From NCBI GenBank assembly GCA_937915965.1, contig CALGHC010000821.1, forward strand, positions 1 to 33,148: a DNA stretch of 33,148 nucleotides, given 5' to 3'. Positions 1 to 11,308 of this stretch are shown in pieces. The notes under the pieces are model-generated. The model ran no database searches. It was not told the DNA's origin and worked only from the letters and a program-made list of their open reading frames with translations. Every line of letters starts with the position of its first letter. Position 1 is the stretch's first letter. Made by a program: the position numbers and the translations under genes. This stretch comes from an uncultured Myxococcales bacterium (GTDB taxonomy: Bacteria > Myxococcota_A > UBA9042).

Positions 1-94
1 GCGGCAGCGGGCGCGGCGGCGGCGGCGGCGGCGGGCGCCTCAGCCGTCGCCCATCGGTCCAGAATCGCCCGGCTGGCCGGGGGCGCCGGGTCAC

Positions 95-739
95 TCAGAA
101 CAGGAAGGCGATCCCGGCGTTGTAGAGCGTTCCGGTGTCTGCGGCGGTGCCGCGAAGCAGGTCGAGTTCGGGCATCACGGCGAAGCGTTCGGCCAGGCGG
201 AGCTTGATGCCCACCATGCCGCCATACAAGAGTCCCGCTGCCGTGTCTCTTTGGCCCGAACTTTCGCCCGAGAAGATCGCGTAGCCCACGCGCGCACCGA
301 TTGTCACCGTCGCGGCCCTCGTCGTAATGACGTCGGCGAGTAGGGGCAGCCACAGATAGGTGACGGTCAGGTTGTCGCTGTCGGTCTGTAGGCGGATCAA
401 GTTGACCCCGGGGTTGATGGCGACCACGACACTGTCGCTGGCCTCAACCATGAAGCTGCCGTCGAGGCCGATACCGAACGGGTAGACCTTGATGCCCAGG
501 TCGACATCGTCGCTCAGACCGTGGCGGAGTTGGAACTCCGCGGTTGGCAAGGCGCCACCGCCCCCATCGCCGTTGCGAACGCCATATAGCGCGGCGTTCA
601 CGCCGATCTCGGTCCTGCCGATCGGGGTCGTGCGCGCCGTGTGGAGCGTCGATAGCGACGGACAGCCCGCGAGACACAGGCCGATCAGCGGCGCAAGCAT
701 GCCGACCAGGCCGACCAGACTGCTGTGATGCGCGTTCAT
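95..739 (-). CDS. Predicted outer-membrane/surface lipoprotein with beta-barrel-like C-terminus
   Basis: ORF 95..799 with internal ATG at 739 (MNAHHSSLVGLVGMLAPLIGLCLAGC); lipobox LAGC; alternating beta-type C-terminus ending in aromatic F. Confidence 0.7.
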   Translation of the reverse strand: MNAHHSSLVGLVGMLAPLIGLCLAGCPSLSTLHTARTTPIGRTEIGVNAALYGVRNGDGGGGALPTAEFQLRHGLSDDVDLGIKVYPFGIGLDGSFMVEASDSVVVAINPGVNLIRLQTDSDNLTVTYLWLPLLADVITTRAATVTIGARVGYAIFSGESSGQRDTAAGLLYGGMVGIKLRLAERFAVMPELDLLRGTAADTGTLYNAGIAFLF

Positions 740-786
740 GGGCGCTCCTGTGACCTGTTGGTTGCGCGGTCGGCGCCGTCGATGGC

Positions 787-2025
787 TCAGCGGAACCACT
801 CGCTAGGGTCGACCGGTTTGCCGTTGTAGCGGATCTCGAAATACAGATGGCGCCCCTTGATCGAGCCGGTCGAGCCGACGTTGGCGATTCGTTCGCGGCC
901 GCGCACGACGTCCTCGGTGCGCACCCGGATGCCGCTGAGGTGGGCGTAGACGCTGTGCCAGCCGCGGCCGTGATCGAGGATCACCGTCTCGCCATAGCCA
1001 GGCAGCCAGCCGGCGAAGGCGACGCGTGCCCAGAAGATCGCGCGAACCGCGAGGCGGCCGTTGACGTTGGGCACGAAATCCAGGCCGTGATGCATCGTCA
1101 CGGTACCAAAGCGCGGGTGGCGGACCATGCCATAGCCCACCTCGACCGGCGCATAGCTCACTGGCCGCATCAACTTGCCGCGGGTGAGCGAAAACGAGTA
1201 TTTGCGCTCCCGCCATTCCTTGAGGGTCTCGATGCGCTCGGTCAATGCGCGGTGTGCGGCTTCGAGATCACGGCGCGCGCGTTCGTTGTAGACCGGGTCT
1301 GAGCCAATCTGTACGAGCAGCCCCTGCTTGTCGTGGCGTTCGCGCTCAAGGCGTTGCTGTTCGGCATGCAGCTTGGTGTCGAGGTCCTTCAGCTGTTGAA
1401 GCGCCGTGTTGCGATCGCCGGTGACAGCCTCGAGACGCTCGAGCTGGGCGCGGTATCGGGCGAGGCGTTCGCGGTCGCCCGCGATCAGCCGCCGCAGCAA
1501 GTGGTCCTCCGCCACAGATCGGCCAAAGTCCTTCGCTGACCAGAAGAATTGAAGACCGGGCATTCGCCCCAGGCGCAGGAGCGCGCGCAGCCGGGCGCGC
1601 ACAGCGGATCGCATCTCGCCCAGGCGCTCCTCGGCCTCCTTTCGGCTGGCCTCGGCGGCGTGCAAACGCTCAGTCGCCTGGGCCCGCTGCAGCCCGAGGC
1701 GCGCGATGTCCACCGTGGTCGCTTCGACGTCGCGGTCAAGCTGGTCGAGCGCCTCGAGCAGGCCAAGCTCCCGGGCGAGCACCTCGGCGAAACGTGCGTT
1801 GAGCGACTGCCGCTCCGCCTTTGGCAGGCGATTGGGGATGGCCGTTTCGTCGGTCGCGCTGCGCGCGGGCAGAGCCTGATCATCGTCCGTAGAGGCCGCC
1901 GCCGATGCCAATGAGCCGCACACGACGAGTCCGACGACGACCGCCGCGCTCGCACGCCTCGCTCGCCTCGTCTCGTGTCGCTTGCCTCTGGCACCCACTC
2001 GTTCCGCCTCCAGTCGCGAGTCCAA
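787..2025 (-). CDS. envC: EnvC-like murein hydrolase activator (coiled coil + M23/LytM domain)
   Basis: Signal-like N-terminus, long coiled coil, C-terminal LytM domain (HHGLDF, HSVYAHL, HLYFEIRYNGKPVDPSEW); directly downstream of ftsEX. Start codon uncertain (TTG at 2025 or internal). Confidence 0.82.
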   Translation of the reverse strand: MDSRLEAERVGARGKRHETRRARRASAAVVVGLVVCGSLASAAASTDDDQALPARSATDETAIPNRLPKAERQSLNARFAEVLARELGLLEALDQLDRDVEATTVDIARLGLQRAQATERLHAAEASRKEAEERLGEMRSAVRARLRALLRLGRMPGLQFFWSAKDFGRSVAEDHLLRRLIAGDRERLARYRAQLERLEAVTGDRNTALQQLKDLDTKLHAEQQRLERERHDKQGLLVQIGSDPVYNERARRDLEAAHRALTERIETLKEWRERKYSFSLTRGKLMRPVSYAPVEVGYGMVRHPRFGTVTMHHGLDFVPNVNGRLAVRAIFWARVAFAGWLPGYGETVILDHGRGWHSVYAHLSGIRVRTEDVVRGRERIANVGSTGSIKGRHLYFEIRYNGKPVDPSEWFR

Positions 2026-2056
2026 CCTCTCGGCGCGAGTTCGTCCTCCGGTCGTC

Positions 2057-2946
2057 CTAGACGCGCAGGTGCCGCGCCACGCTCATACCGCTCGCGACGA
2101 AGCCGACAGCCGGACCGCCGACCAACAACCAGACGATCATCCCCGGCGGCAGCAGCGACCAGCCGACGTTGAGCATGTAGACGTCGCGGATCAGCCCGCG
2201 CAGCTCGAGGTGCAGCGCTCCGATCAGGGCCATCGCCACCAACGCGCCGACCAGGCCCTGCAAGACACCCTCAAGCAGGAAAGGCGTGCGCACGAAGGCC
2301 CGCGTGGCGCCGACCAGGGCGAGCACCTCGATCTCGGCACGCCGTGCGTAGACCGACAGTCGGATGATCGCGAAGACGAAGAACAGGGCGCTGGCGAGCA
2401 GCACCACGCTCAGGACGAAGCCGACGCTGCGGACGATCTCGACGAAGGCGAAGAGGAGACGCAGCCGCTCGGCGCCGAACGAGACCTCTTCAATCGACTC
2501 GACGCCCTCGAACTTCGTCGCCCAGGCCGCAAGCTCGTCGATGTCAGCCCGCGAGGCGAGGGCGCTGTCGAGTTCGACCTCGAGCACTGGCTGCCCCGGG
2601 ATCGCCTCCTCGTCCAGGCCCTCAAGCAGGTGCTTGTCGAGCATGCGGCGATTCCGTTCGCGGTCCATCTCCCGTGTCAGCATCTTCACCGAGACGACGC
2701 CGGGGTGCTCGCGCAGTTGGGTCTCCACCGCGCTCATGCGTGCGCGCGTCGTGCCGTCCTGCAGGTACACCGAGACGGTCAATGAGCGACCCAGGTCGTC
2801 GATCAACTGGTTGGCGTTGAAGAACGCGATCGCGAACAAGCCGACGAGGGCCAGCGCCATGGCGATGGTCAACACGCTGACCATTGAAAGCCAGGGCGAG
2901 GCGCGGGTGATCCGAAGCGCTTGGCGCAGGAAATAGGCCAGCCGAC

Positions 2947-2950
<4 letters not shown>
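2057..2950 (-). CDS. ftsX: Cell division permease FtsX
   Basis: 297 aa, four TM segments, large periplasmic loop after TM1; start overlaps the ftsE stop. Confidence 0.9.
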
Positions 2951-3705
<755 letters not shown>

Positions 3706-4150
3706 CGCGTCATCGTCGTTTTCAGCGCCATGCAGCCGGCGCGGAACGCTAGCACAGCGATTCCGAGGGCTACAAGCTGGCCTTCACGCCGAGCGCTGCC
3801 GGGCTTCGACGTGGCCATCCCGATTCCGCGACTTGGCGGTGACGCCCAGCCCAAGCCACTCCGCGGTGACCCCGAGGATCGCCAGCGCGAGCCGCGAAGA
3901 TGTTTGCTTTCACCGGTGTCTGTGGTATGTGGCCGGCGCCTTTCCGGCGGATCCGCGTCGATGCGTTATGGCATCGACATCCGGACCGCAACAGGCCGGA
4001 GGCAACGCTGCGCAGGCCCGTCCGCGAGACCGTTTCGGCGGCACCGCGGGTGAGACGGGTGGACGAGGAGAGAGAACCCGGACGAGCTTCTCGTCCGAGC
4101 TTCCGCCGCGGGAAATCATCCCGACGCGGGGAAACCTGACGGAGTAAGCC

Positions 4151-5500
4151 ATGAAGAGAACGCTCATCGCAGGTCTGGCCTGCACGCTGTGTCTGGCGGT
4201 GGCCGTGCCGGCCTTCGCAACGCGCAGCCGCACCAACGCCCTCGGCGCCGGCAACCCCGCGACGCCAAACTTTATCGCTGGCAAGGTGATCAACGAGAAG
4301 GAGCTCACGCTCACCGACTCGGCCAACACCTACCACCTTCCTCAGCTGCTGGTGAAGTACAAGAACAGCGTCGATACTGACGCTTCGTCGAACTACAACT
4401 ACGGCCGCTTCAACATCCGCTACGCGCTGACCGATGAGGCAGTGCTGTGGTTGTATGGCATCAGCTCCAAGTGGGAGCCAGTCGCTACGTCTCCGTCCCT
4501 CGGTGACGGCGCCGGCAACTTCGCGGCAGGCGACCCCGCCACGGTGGCCGGCTACGGCGCCGGTCAGGAGCCCACCAACCACCAGCTCGGCCTGGGCTTT
4601 GGCACCAACCTGGGCGAGGCGCTGCGCGTCGGCGCGGACCTGTCGATCGGCGGCGCGCGCGCTGACGGTACCCAGCAGAACCTCCACAACAACACGCTGA
4701 TCTACTTCGGCGCTGGCTTGGGCTTTGACCTTGGCGAGATGAACACGCTCGACTTCGGCCTGAAGATCCGCTTCGGCAGCTTCAACGAGCGCGTCAACAA
4801 CGTTGACGACTACCTCCCCGATTCGCTGATCAGCTTCACGCTGCTCGGTCGCGGTGAGTTCCAGGTCCACCAGATCGCCAAGCTGGTTCCGTACGTGCGC
4901 TTCCGCCTCGACAGCCGCAACGTCGTCGGCAGCGGCAGCGTCGAGAACCAGACGGGCCTGAACCCGAACCTGAAGTATGGCCAGCTCCAGGACACGATCT
5001 TCCAGTTGGGCACCGATCTCGCGATCAGCCCTGCCGAGAAGGTCCTGATCCAGCCTGGTCTGGGCTTCGCCTACCGTGGTTCGCTGCTCCAGGGCAACGC
5101 GATCGATCAGGAGAACCCCGGCACCAAGCAGCCGGCCCCCGGCGGCGTGGTCGAGGAGGCCTACGTGCTCATCCCCTACTACGGCTTCGCGGCAGAGGCC
5201 AAGGCCTTCGATTGGCTGACCCTGCGGTTCGGCGCCCGTCAGGTCATCCAGCAGACCAACGGCAACTTCAACCCGCCCGCCAACCAGGTCAAGCCGCCGC
5301 CGAACGACCAGGTTCCGCCGTCGGTGGAGTCGCACTTCTCGACGGTCAACAACTGGCTGACCGCTGGTGTCGGCATCAACCTGCGTGGTTGGAGCATCGA
5401 CATCAACATCAACCCGCAGTTCTACAACAACGCCGTCTTCGCCGTGACCGGCACGGGCGGTGTCTTCGGCACCGACTTCGCCGTCACCTACGACTGGTAG
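4151..5500 (+). CDS. Outer-membrane beta-barrel protein (transporter/OmpP1-like or uncharacterised)
   Basis: Signal peptide MKRTLIAGLACTLCLAVAVPAFA; amphipathic beta repeats, C-terminal FAVTYDW. Confidence 0.75.
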   Translation: MKRTLIAGLACTLCLAVAVPAFATRSRTNALGAGNPATPNFIAGKVINEKELTLTDSANTYHLPQLLVKYKNSVDTDASSNYNYGRFNIRYALTDEAVLWLYGISSKWEPVATSPSLGDGAGNFAAGDPATVAGYGAGQEPTNHQLGLGFGTNLGEALRVGADLSIGGARADGTQQNLHNNTLIYFGAGLGFDLGEMNTLDFGLKIRFGSFNERVNNVDDYLPDSLISFTLLGRGEFQVHQIAKLVPYVRFRLDSRNVVGSGSVENQTGLNPNLKYGQLQDTIFQLGTDLAISPAEKVLIQPGLGFAYRGSLLQGNAIDQENPGTKQPAPGGVVEEAYVLIPYYGFAAEAKAFDWLTLRFGARQVIQQTNGNFNPPANQVKPPPNDQVPPSVESHFSTVNNWLTAGVGINLRGWSIDININPQFYNNAVFAVTGTGGVFGTDFAVTYDW

Positions 5501-5523
5501 TTTGAGGGCGCAGGATGAATCCT

Positions 5524-5568
5524 GCGGCGCCCCGCCGACCTTCGGGCCAGCGGGGCGCCGCTGTTTTT
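5524..5568 (+). terminator. Rho-independent terminator for the 4151-5500 gene
   Basis: Perfect 12-bp stem GCGGCGCCCCGC / GCGGGGCGCCGC followed by TGTTTTT, 24 nt after the stop codon. Confidence 0.85.
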
Positions 5569-5834
5569 GCCCGGATGCGCGGGCTGACGCCCGCCGACCC
5601 GAACCTTCCAGCTCGGAAGAGGTGATTCTTCCGGCTCGCCCCCGTCCGCCACTGCCGTCCGTTGGCGTGGCCGGGCATCGACGCGGCCCCAGCGGTGTTG
5701 TCGGGACCTCGACCGTCAGCGGGGGCATCGTCTCGGCTCGTCGCGTTGTTTGACACTGGATGGGGGCGGGCGACACAATTCGGCCCGCCCTTGAGGCAAC
5801 CGGCGCTCGTGCGCCTCGACACTGGAACGAAAGC

Positions 5835-6926
5835 ATGGCTCGAATGTCTCTCGTCTGGATCCTGAGCCTCTGCGCCATCGTGCCGCTTGGCTGTGGGCGC
5901 AAGGGCGGCGACGCCGCCACCGCGTCGGGCGCGGGCGAAGGCAGCGCTGCCGTCGTACCTCCTTCGGCGGCGACTCCGACCGCCGCGGCGGACGAACCCG
6001 CCGGGGCCGCTGAACGGCCGCGCGCAGACATCCCCGGATTCGTTCGCCCCGTCGGACCGGTCGCCACCGTCAACGGGCGCCCCATCCCTGCTGCCCGCTT
6101 CAACGACGATTTCGATCGGCTGGTCGGCACGGGGGCGCGCATACCCGCGGGCCGAATTCGGCGCATCGCTCAGAACATACTCGACAAACTGATAGACAAC
6201 GAGCTGCGTGAGCAGGCCATCCGCGAGGCAAAGATCGAGCTGACCGAGGCCGAGTTCGAGTCCGCCTACGCCGAGTACACCAACCGCTACATCGGGCGCG
6301 ACGGTCGGTTTGACGAGAGGCAGTTTCGGGCCCACCTCGAGCGCAGTCGCCTGACCGTCGACGGCCTCAAAGCACAGATCCGCGAGCAGCGCTTGCACCG
6401 CAAGCTCGTCGAACGCACCGGCAATCTGCGCATCTCTGACGCGGATCTCAAGGCGTTCTACGACAAGAACCCGGCCGCGTGGGGCGAACCTGAGTCGCGC
6501 GACGTCCGGCCGATCATGGTCCGGATCCAGGGCGGCGGCGACGAGCCTTCGGTGCAGGCCGCGTTGGAGAAAGCGAACGAAGCCTGGCAGGCCCTGCGCA
6601 AGGGTGGTGACTTCGAACAAATATCAAAGGAGTACAGCGACATGCCGTTGTCGCCGGTCCACCTCACGCGCAGCTCTCCGGAGCAGGAGATGGTCAAGGC
6701 GGCGTTTGCCCTGAAGGTCGGCGAGGTGTCCAAGCCGATCCGAACGAAGTGGGGCTGGTATGTGCTGCGCCTCATCGAGAAGAACGACCAGCGGGTGCGC
6801 GGATTCGACGAGGTTCGCGACGAGATCGCCAAGACGATGCGGGCGCGGAAGTTCTACCTCGAGGACCGCCGAATCGTGCAGCTGCTGCGCAAGAAGGCTG
6901 CGATAAACGAAACGCTGCCGTTCTAG
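5835..6926 (+). CDS. PpiC/SurA-type peptidylprolyl isomerase lipoprotein
   Basis: Lipobox IVPLGC; SurA-like N-terminal helices; parvulin domain (RDVRPIMVRIQGG...FEQISKEYSDMPLS...VGEVSKPIRTKWGWYVLRLIEK). Confidence 0.88.
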   Translation: MARMSLVWILSLCAIVPLGCGRKGGDAATASGAGEGSAAVVPPSAATPTAAADEPAGAAERPRADIPGFVRPVGPVATVNGRPIPAARFNDDFDRLVGTGARIPAGRIRRIAQNILDKLIDNELREQAIREAKIELTEAEFESAYAEYTNRYIGRDGRFDERQFRAHLERSRLTVDGLKAQIREQRLHRKLVERTGNLRISDADLKAFYDKNPAAWGEPESRDVRPIMVRIQGGGDEPSVQAALEKANEAWQALRKGGDFEQISKEYSDMPLSPVHLTRSSPEQEMVKAAFALKVGEVSKPIRTKWGWYVLRLIEKNDQRVRGFDEVRDEIAKTMRARKFYLEDRRIVQLLRKKAAINETLPF

Positions 6927-6975
6927 ACCTGTATACCGGCCTCCGCTGTTCGAGGGGCCGACCTGGGAGCGACGC

Positions 6976-8475
6976 ATGACGGACGGGATCTCGGGCGCCG
7001 GCCGGGGCCTGGTGCATCACGAAGGGTTGATCTTTGAGCGCTCGGTGCCCGGGCGCGTTGGCCACGGATTGTCCGCTCGACGCTTCTCGGCCGAGGGCTC
7101 TGCGGCCGCGGATTTGCCGACGTCGGCGCTGCGGCAGGTGCCGCCGCGCTTGCCCGAGCTGAGCGAAGTCGATGTGGTGCGGCACTTTGTCCGCCTCTCG
7201 CGCTGGAACTACGCGGTCGACATTGGCACCTACCCGTTGGGTTCGTGCACGATGAAGTACAACCCCAAGATCAACGAGGACATGGCGCGTCTGCCCGGCT
7301 TCGCTGCGTTGCACCCCTACGCGCCGCACGCATGGACGCAAGGCGCCCTTGACTTGATGTGGCGGTTGGAGCGCCAGCTCGCAGCGGTCAGCGGCCTGCC
7401 GAACGTCACCTTGCAGCCTGCCGCTGGCGCCCATGGCGAGTTCACTGCGGTGATGATGATCCGCGCGCTGATCGCAGATCGCGGCGAGGTCCGCACCAAG
7501 GTGCTTATCCCCGACAGCGCCCACGGCACCAACCCGGCCAGCGTCGCCCTCAACGGCTACAAGGTTGTGCAGGTCCCCAGTGGCGACGATGGCTTGATCG
7601 ACATCGACGCCGTGCGCGCGGCGATGGGACCTGATGTGGCGGCCATCATGATCACCAACCCCAACACGCTGGGGCTCTTTGAGTCGAAGATCTCGGAGAT
7701 CGCGGAAATCATCCATGAAGGTGGCGGGTTCGTCTATCTCGACGGCGCCAACCTCAACGCGCTGATGGGAAAGGCACGGCCGGGGGACTTTGGCGCCGAC
7801 GTCATGCATATCAACCTGCACAAGACCTTCTCGACGCCGCACGGTGGCGGCGGCCCGGGAGCTGGGCCGGTGTGCGTCAGCGACGAGCTAGCGCCCTATC
7901 TGCCCGTGCCACGAGTCGCGCGCGTCGAGGCCGCCGATGGCAGCGTTCATTTTGAGCTACAGGCCAGCGCGCCGCTCTCGGTCGGGCGCGTCAAAGCGTT
8001 CTACGGCAACTTCGGCATGTTTGTCCGCGCCTTCACCTACATCACCGAGCTGGGTAGCGATGGCCTCGAGCGCGCGACGGAGATGGCCGTGCTCAACGCC
8101 AACTATCTCCGCGCGCGGCTGCGCGGCCACTACCATATCCCCTTTGATCGCACCTGCATGCACGAGGTTGTCCTCACGGACAAGACGCAGAAGGCGAACG
8201 GCGTCTCGACCATGGACGTCGCCAAGCGGCTCATCGACTACGGCTATCATCCGCCGACGGTGTATTTCCCGCTGTGCGTCCAGGGCGCGCTGATGGTCGA
8301 GCCGACTGAGTCCGAGTCGAAGGCCGAGCTCGACGCTTTCGCTGACGCGCTTATCGCGATCGCTGGCGAGGCACGTGACGAGCCGGATCGGTTGCACGAG
8401 TCACCGCAGTCGACGCATCTCGGCCGTCTCGACGAGGTCACAGCGGCTCGCAAGCCGGTGCTGGTGGCGCCGTAG
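6976..8475 (+). CDS. gcvPB: Glycine dehydrogenase (aminomethyl-transferring) subunit 2
   Basis: 499 aa; GcvP motifs SCTMKYNPKINE, DSAHGTNPAS, PLP-lysine region INLHKTFSTPHGGGGPGAGP. Confidence 0.95.
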   Translation: MTDGISGAGRGLVHHEGLIFERSVPGRVGHGLSARRFSAEGSAAADLPTSALRQVPPRLPELSEVDVVRHFVRLSRWNYAVDIGTYPLGSCTMKYNPKINEDMARLPGFAALHPYAPHAWTQGALDLMWRLERQLAAVSGLPNVTLQPAAGAHGEFTAVMMIRALIADRGEVRTKVLIPDSAHGTNPASVALNGYKVVQVPSGDDGLIDIDAVRAAMGPDVAAIMITNPNTLGLFESKISEIAEIIHEGGGFVYLDGANLNALMGKARPGDFGADVMHINLHKTFSTPHGGGGPGAGPVCVSDELAPYLPVPRVARVEAADGSVHFELQASAPLSVGRVKAFYGNFGMFVRAFTYITELGSDGLERATEMAVLNANYLRARLRGHYHIPFDRTCMHEVVLTDKTQKANGVSTMDVAKRLIDYGYHPPTVYFPLCVQGALMVEPTESESKAELDAFADALIAIAGEARDEPDRLHESPQSTHLGRLDEVTAARKPVLVAP

Positions 8476-8496
8476 GACGAGCCTCCCGGAGCCCGG

Positions 8497-9669
8497 TCAG
8501 CCGCCGAGCCCGCGCGCGGGCGTCGCGAAACGCTGCAGCAACGCTTCGACCCAGCTGCGTGTCGGTCGACCAGCCTTGAGGCTGGCGACGTTGGCGCGCA
8601 CGTGTTCGATGTCGGCCATGCCGACCAGCGCGGTCGTCACGCCGTCTACCGACCGGGCAAACTGCAGCGCGTCGTCCGCCGTCAGCAGTCGCTCGGGCCC
8701 ACCGGCGGCGTCGGGGATCAGCGGCAACGCGTCCGATGTGCCGTTGGTGGCGAGACGACCTTGATGCAACGTGCCGCTGGTGAAAGCGACCAGGCCAAGT
8801 TCGGCGGCCGCCTCGAGCGGGGTGAGCCACTGGCCCTTGACCGACTGGCAGCGGAAGGTCGCTGCCTCGGGCATGAGCACATTGAGCGGCAACTGGATCG
8901 CGCGGCAGCGGTGACGGCTGCCGGCGACCTCTTCTGCGCAGGCCAGGACCCGCTCCAGCGAGACATGATCGCGCTCGTCGGGACGCGCGCGCAGCCCCGA
9001 CCAGGTCGCGATGCCGTAGACCCTCACCTTGCCTTCGTCGGCAGCCTGTTCGAGGCGCGCAAAGGCGCGCCTCAGCCGTTCGTAGAAGACATCCGCAGTC
9101 AACTCGTGGAGTTGTGTTTCCGGGTTGTGCAGGAAGTAGACGTCCACAGTCTCAAGCCCGAGGTTGACCAGGCTGCGGTCGAGCGAGGCGGCGATGAAAT
9201 CCGGGGCGATGCAGTGGCAGCGTGCCATCAGCTCGTCGGGCGCGGCGAGGCCGTGGCCGACAGTGACCTCGACGCAGTGCTGGGCGCGGTCCCCGGGGAC
9301 GACCCCGTCGAACGCGACAAAGCCGGCCTTCGACGCGACCAGCAGCTCGCTTCGGTAGACCTCGCCCATCGCGATCAGCTGGCCGATGGCGACACCTACT
9401 GCGCGCTCTGAGCGCTGGTGGCGGTAGTTTGCCGCCGTGTCGATGACGTTGATGCCCTGTCTGACCGCCTCGACGACCGCTTCGATGTAGCTGACGTCGC
9501 CCTCGTCGGTCGCCGGGCCGAGGTACGTGCCTAGCCCCAGGGACGAGAGGTGCAACATACCGACGTGGCTGAACGCGTCGTCGGGACGTCCTTGGCTGTG
9601 GCGCTCGACGAAACGGCGCGTGCCGGCCTCGGTCGCGTAGGCGCGCTGATTGACGAGCTCGCTAACCAC
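8497..9669 (-). CDS. Aldo/keto reductase family protein
   Basis: AKR motifs LGLGTYLG, NVIDTAANY, ERAVGVAIG, SLVNLGLETVDVYFLHNPE; GTG start at 9669 overlaps the rpe stop. Confidence 0.85.
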   Translation of the reverse strand: MVSELVNQRAYATEAGTRRFVERHSQGRPDDAFSHVGMLHLSSLGLGTYLGPATDEGDVSYIEAVVEAVRQGINVIDTAANYRHQRSERAVGVAIGQLIAMGEVYRSELLVASKAGFVAFDGVVPGDRAQHCVEVTVGHGLAAPDELMARCHCIAPDFIAASLDRSLVNLGLETVDVYFLHNPETQLHELTADVFYERLRRAFARLEQAADEGKVRVYGIATWSGLRARPDERDHVSLERVLACAEEVAGSRHRCRAIQLPLNVLMPEAATFRCQSVKGQWLTPLEAAAELGLVAFTSGTLHQGRLATNGTSDALPLIPDAAGGPERLLTADDALQFARSVDGVTTALVGMADIEHVRANVASLKAGRPTRSWVEALLQRFATPARGLGG

Positions 9670-10348
9670 GGTCGCTGAGCTCCCCGGCCGTGGCCGCTCG
9701 CCGCAGCGCAGCGATCGCGGCGCCTGGGTCCGCCTGGCCGAAGACCGCCGACCCGGCGACAAAGGTGTCGCAGCCAGCTGCGCGCGCGGCGCCGATCGTG
9801 TCGACGGTGATGCCGCCGTCGATCTCGATGCGCAGATCGGGGTGATGGCGGGCCCGCCAGGCGTCGAGCCAGCGGACCTTGTCGAGCACCGCCGGAATGA
9901 AGCGCTGGCCGCCGAAGCCGGGATTGACGCTCATGATCACCACGAAGTCGAGGTCGGGCAGGGTCGGCTCGAGGCCCGCCACAGCTGTGTGCGGGTTGAG
10001 CGCGACTCCGGGACTCATGCCCAGAGCGCGGACGCGCTGGACGGTGCGGTGGAGGTGCGGGCAGGCCTCCAGGTGAACGCTGAGGGTGCGCGCGCCGGCC
10101 TTCGCGAAGGCGTCGAGCAGGTCGTCTGGCCGGCTGACCATCAGGTGGCAGTCCAAAGGCAGATCAGTCGCGCGGGCCAGCGCTGCGGCGACCGCGGGGC
10201 CGATGGTGAGGTTGGGCACGAAGTGGCCATCCATGACATCGATGTGCAGCCAATCGGCGCCCCCGGCGCGGACTGTCTCCGCAGCGTCGGCCAGACGCGC
10301 GAAGTCGGCGCTCAAGATGGATGGTGCGATCAAGGTCGGATGCTGCAT
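9662..10348 (-). CDS. rpe: Ribulose-phosphate 3-epimerase
   Basis: IAPSILSADFARL, LHIDVMDGHFVPNLTIGP, LDCHLMVSRP, VMSVNPGFGGQRFIP, IEIDGGI. Confidence 0.96.
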   Translation of the reverse strand: MQHPTLIAPSILSADFARLADAAETVRAGGADWLHIDVMDGHFVPNLTIGPAVAAALARATDLPLDCHLMVSRPDDLLDAFAKAGARTLSVHLEACPHLHRTVQRVRALGMSPGVALNPHTAVAGLEPTLPDLDFVVIMSVNPGFGGQRFIPAVLDKVRWLDAWRARHHPDLRIEIDGGITVDTIGAARAAGCDTFVAGSAVFGQADPGAAIAALRRAATAGELSDRG

Positions 10349-10409
10349 CGGCGTGCCTTTCTTCTCCCGTTCTCCCGGCTGGCTGCTTCATCCAGGCTGG
10401 CCGTCTCTC

Positions 10410-11108
10410 TCAAGGCTGGTTGGCGGCGCTCGGGCTCGGCGCGGACATCGTCTTGAAGGTGTCGCTGCCGTCAGGAACTCGCCCCCAGCTCTGGCCATCG
10501 GGAGCGTCGCCTTCGATCCAATCGACCAGGTCGACGAGGGTGCCGTCTGGGGCCCACAGGACCGCAGCTTCGTCCTTCTTGAGCTTCTTGGGCACCGACG
10601 GCGTGCCCACGTCGGGCAGGGTCAGGTCGTTTTCGAAGTAGACGATGAAGTAGCCCTTGGCTGGCACGCTCAGTCCGTCCGGCAGAGGCCAGGCGGCGCC
10701 GAACCCGTCCTCAGGGCGGTCCCACACGCGGTAGCCGTCGAGCGAGACGTCCTTCGTGTCGCCGTTGTACAGTTCGATCCAGTCTGATGACGAGAGGTTG
10801 AAGCTGCCGATCGGCGCGCCCTTTGAGACGATCTCGTTGATCACCAGAGTCGTCTTCGTCGCGACATCAGCCCCGCTTGTCGTGTCGACGCCGACAACGC
10901 ACCCATCGGCCGCGCAGCCGCCGCCGTCGACCGAGGTGCCGCCGTCCGCCGCGCCGGCGTCGGTGCTGCCACCGTCGGTCGAGCAGGCAACGGTGGCCAT
11001 CACCAAGAGACCAGACAACGCGAAAGCCGGGTGATATCGGCGCCTATTCACTGGCAATTCGGCCGATCTCGCGTCACGGAAGGTCTGATGGCTAGCAGAT
11101 GGGAACAT
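10410..11108 (-). CDS. Lamin-tail-domain lipoprotein
   Basis: Lipobox-like MATVAC then D/G/A-rich linker; LTD motif LVINEIVSKG...SDWIELYNGDTKDVSLDGYRVWD. Confidence 0.75.
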   Translation of the reverse strand: MFPSASHQTFRDARSAELPVNRRRYHPAFALSGLLVMATVACSTDGGSTDAGAADGGTSVDGGGCAADGCVVGVDTTSGADVATKTTLVINEIVSKGAPIGSFNLSSSDWIELYNGDTKDVSLDGYRVWDRPEDGFGAAWPLPDGLSVPAKGYFIVYFENDLTLPDVGTPSVPKKLKKDEAAVLWAPDGTLVDLVDWIEGDAPDGQSWGRVPDGSDTFKTMSAPSPSAANQP

Positions 11109-11308
11109 GGCGGCTCCAGTGGGCGACAGTCTCGTCGCGCGACGCAACATGGCAGGACTGTCGGTGCGCATCAAGATCTCAGCGGTGCGCCCGAGCCCTC
11201 GGCACCGATCTCGTCGTGCCCACGCGATTGACTCCGGAGGGCGCAGGCGGCAAAACGGCCGCCCCTTCGACGACCTGCCATGCCTCGACGGCCACCCAGG
11301 GAGCATCC

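Noticed and set aside
11-36. GCG/GGC triplet run at the window start
   Set aside because: Short GC-rich microsatellite at the edge; coding context is outside the window so nothing further can be supported
1982-2785. 267-aa plus-strand ORF
   Set aside because: Antisense of ftsX, which is strongly supported
3770-6166. 798-aa minus-strand ORF
   Set aside because: Antisense shadow of the beta-barrel and PPIase genes; low-complexity Val/Asp/Arg-rich translation with no recognisable domain
6976-8475. gcvPB without gcvPA/gcvT/gcvH in the window as an anomaly
   Set aside because: The other subunits may simply lie elsewhere in the genome; the window cannot show otherwise
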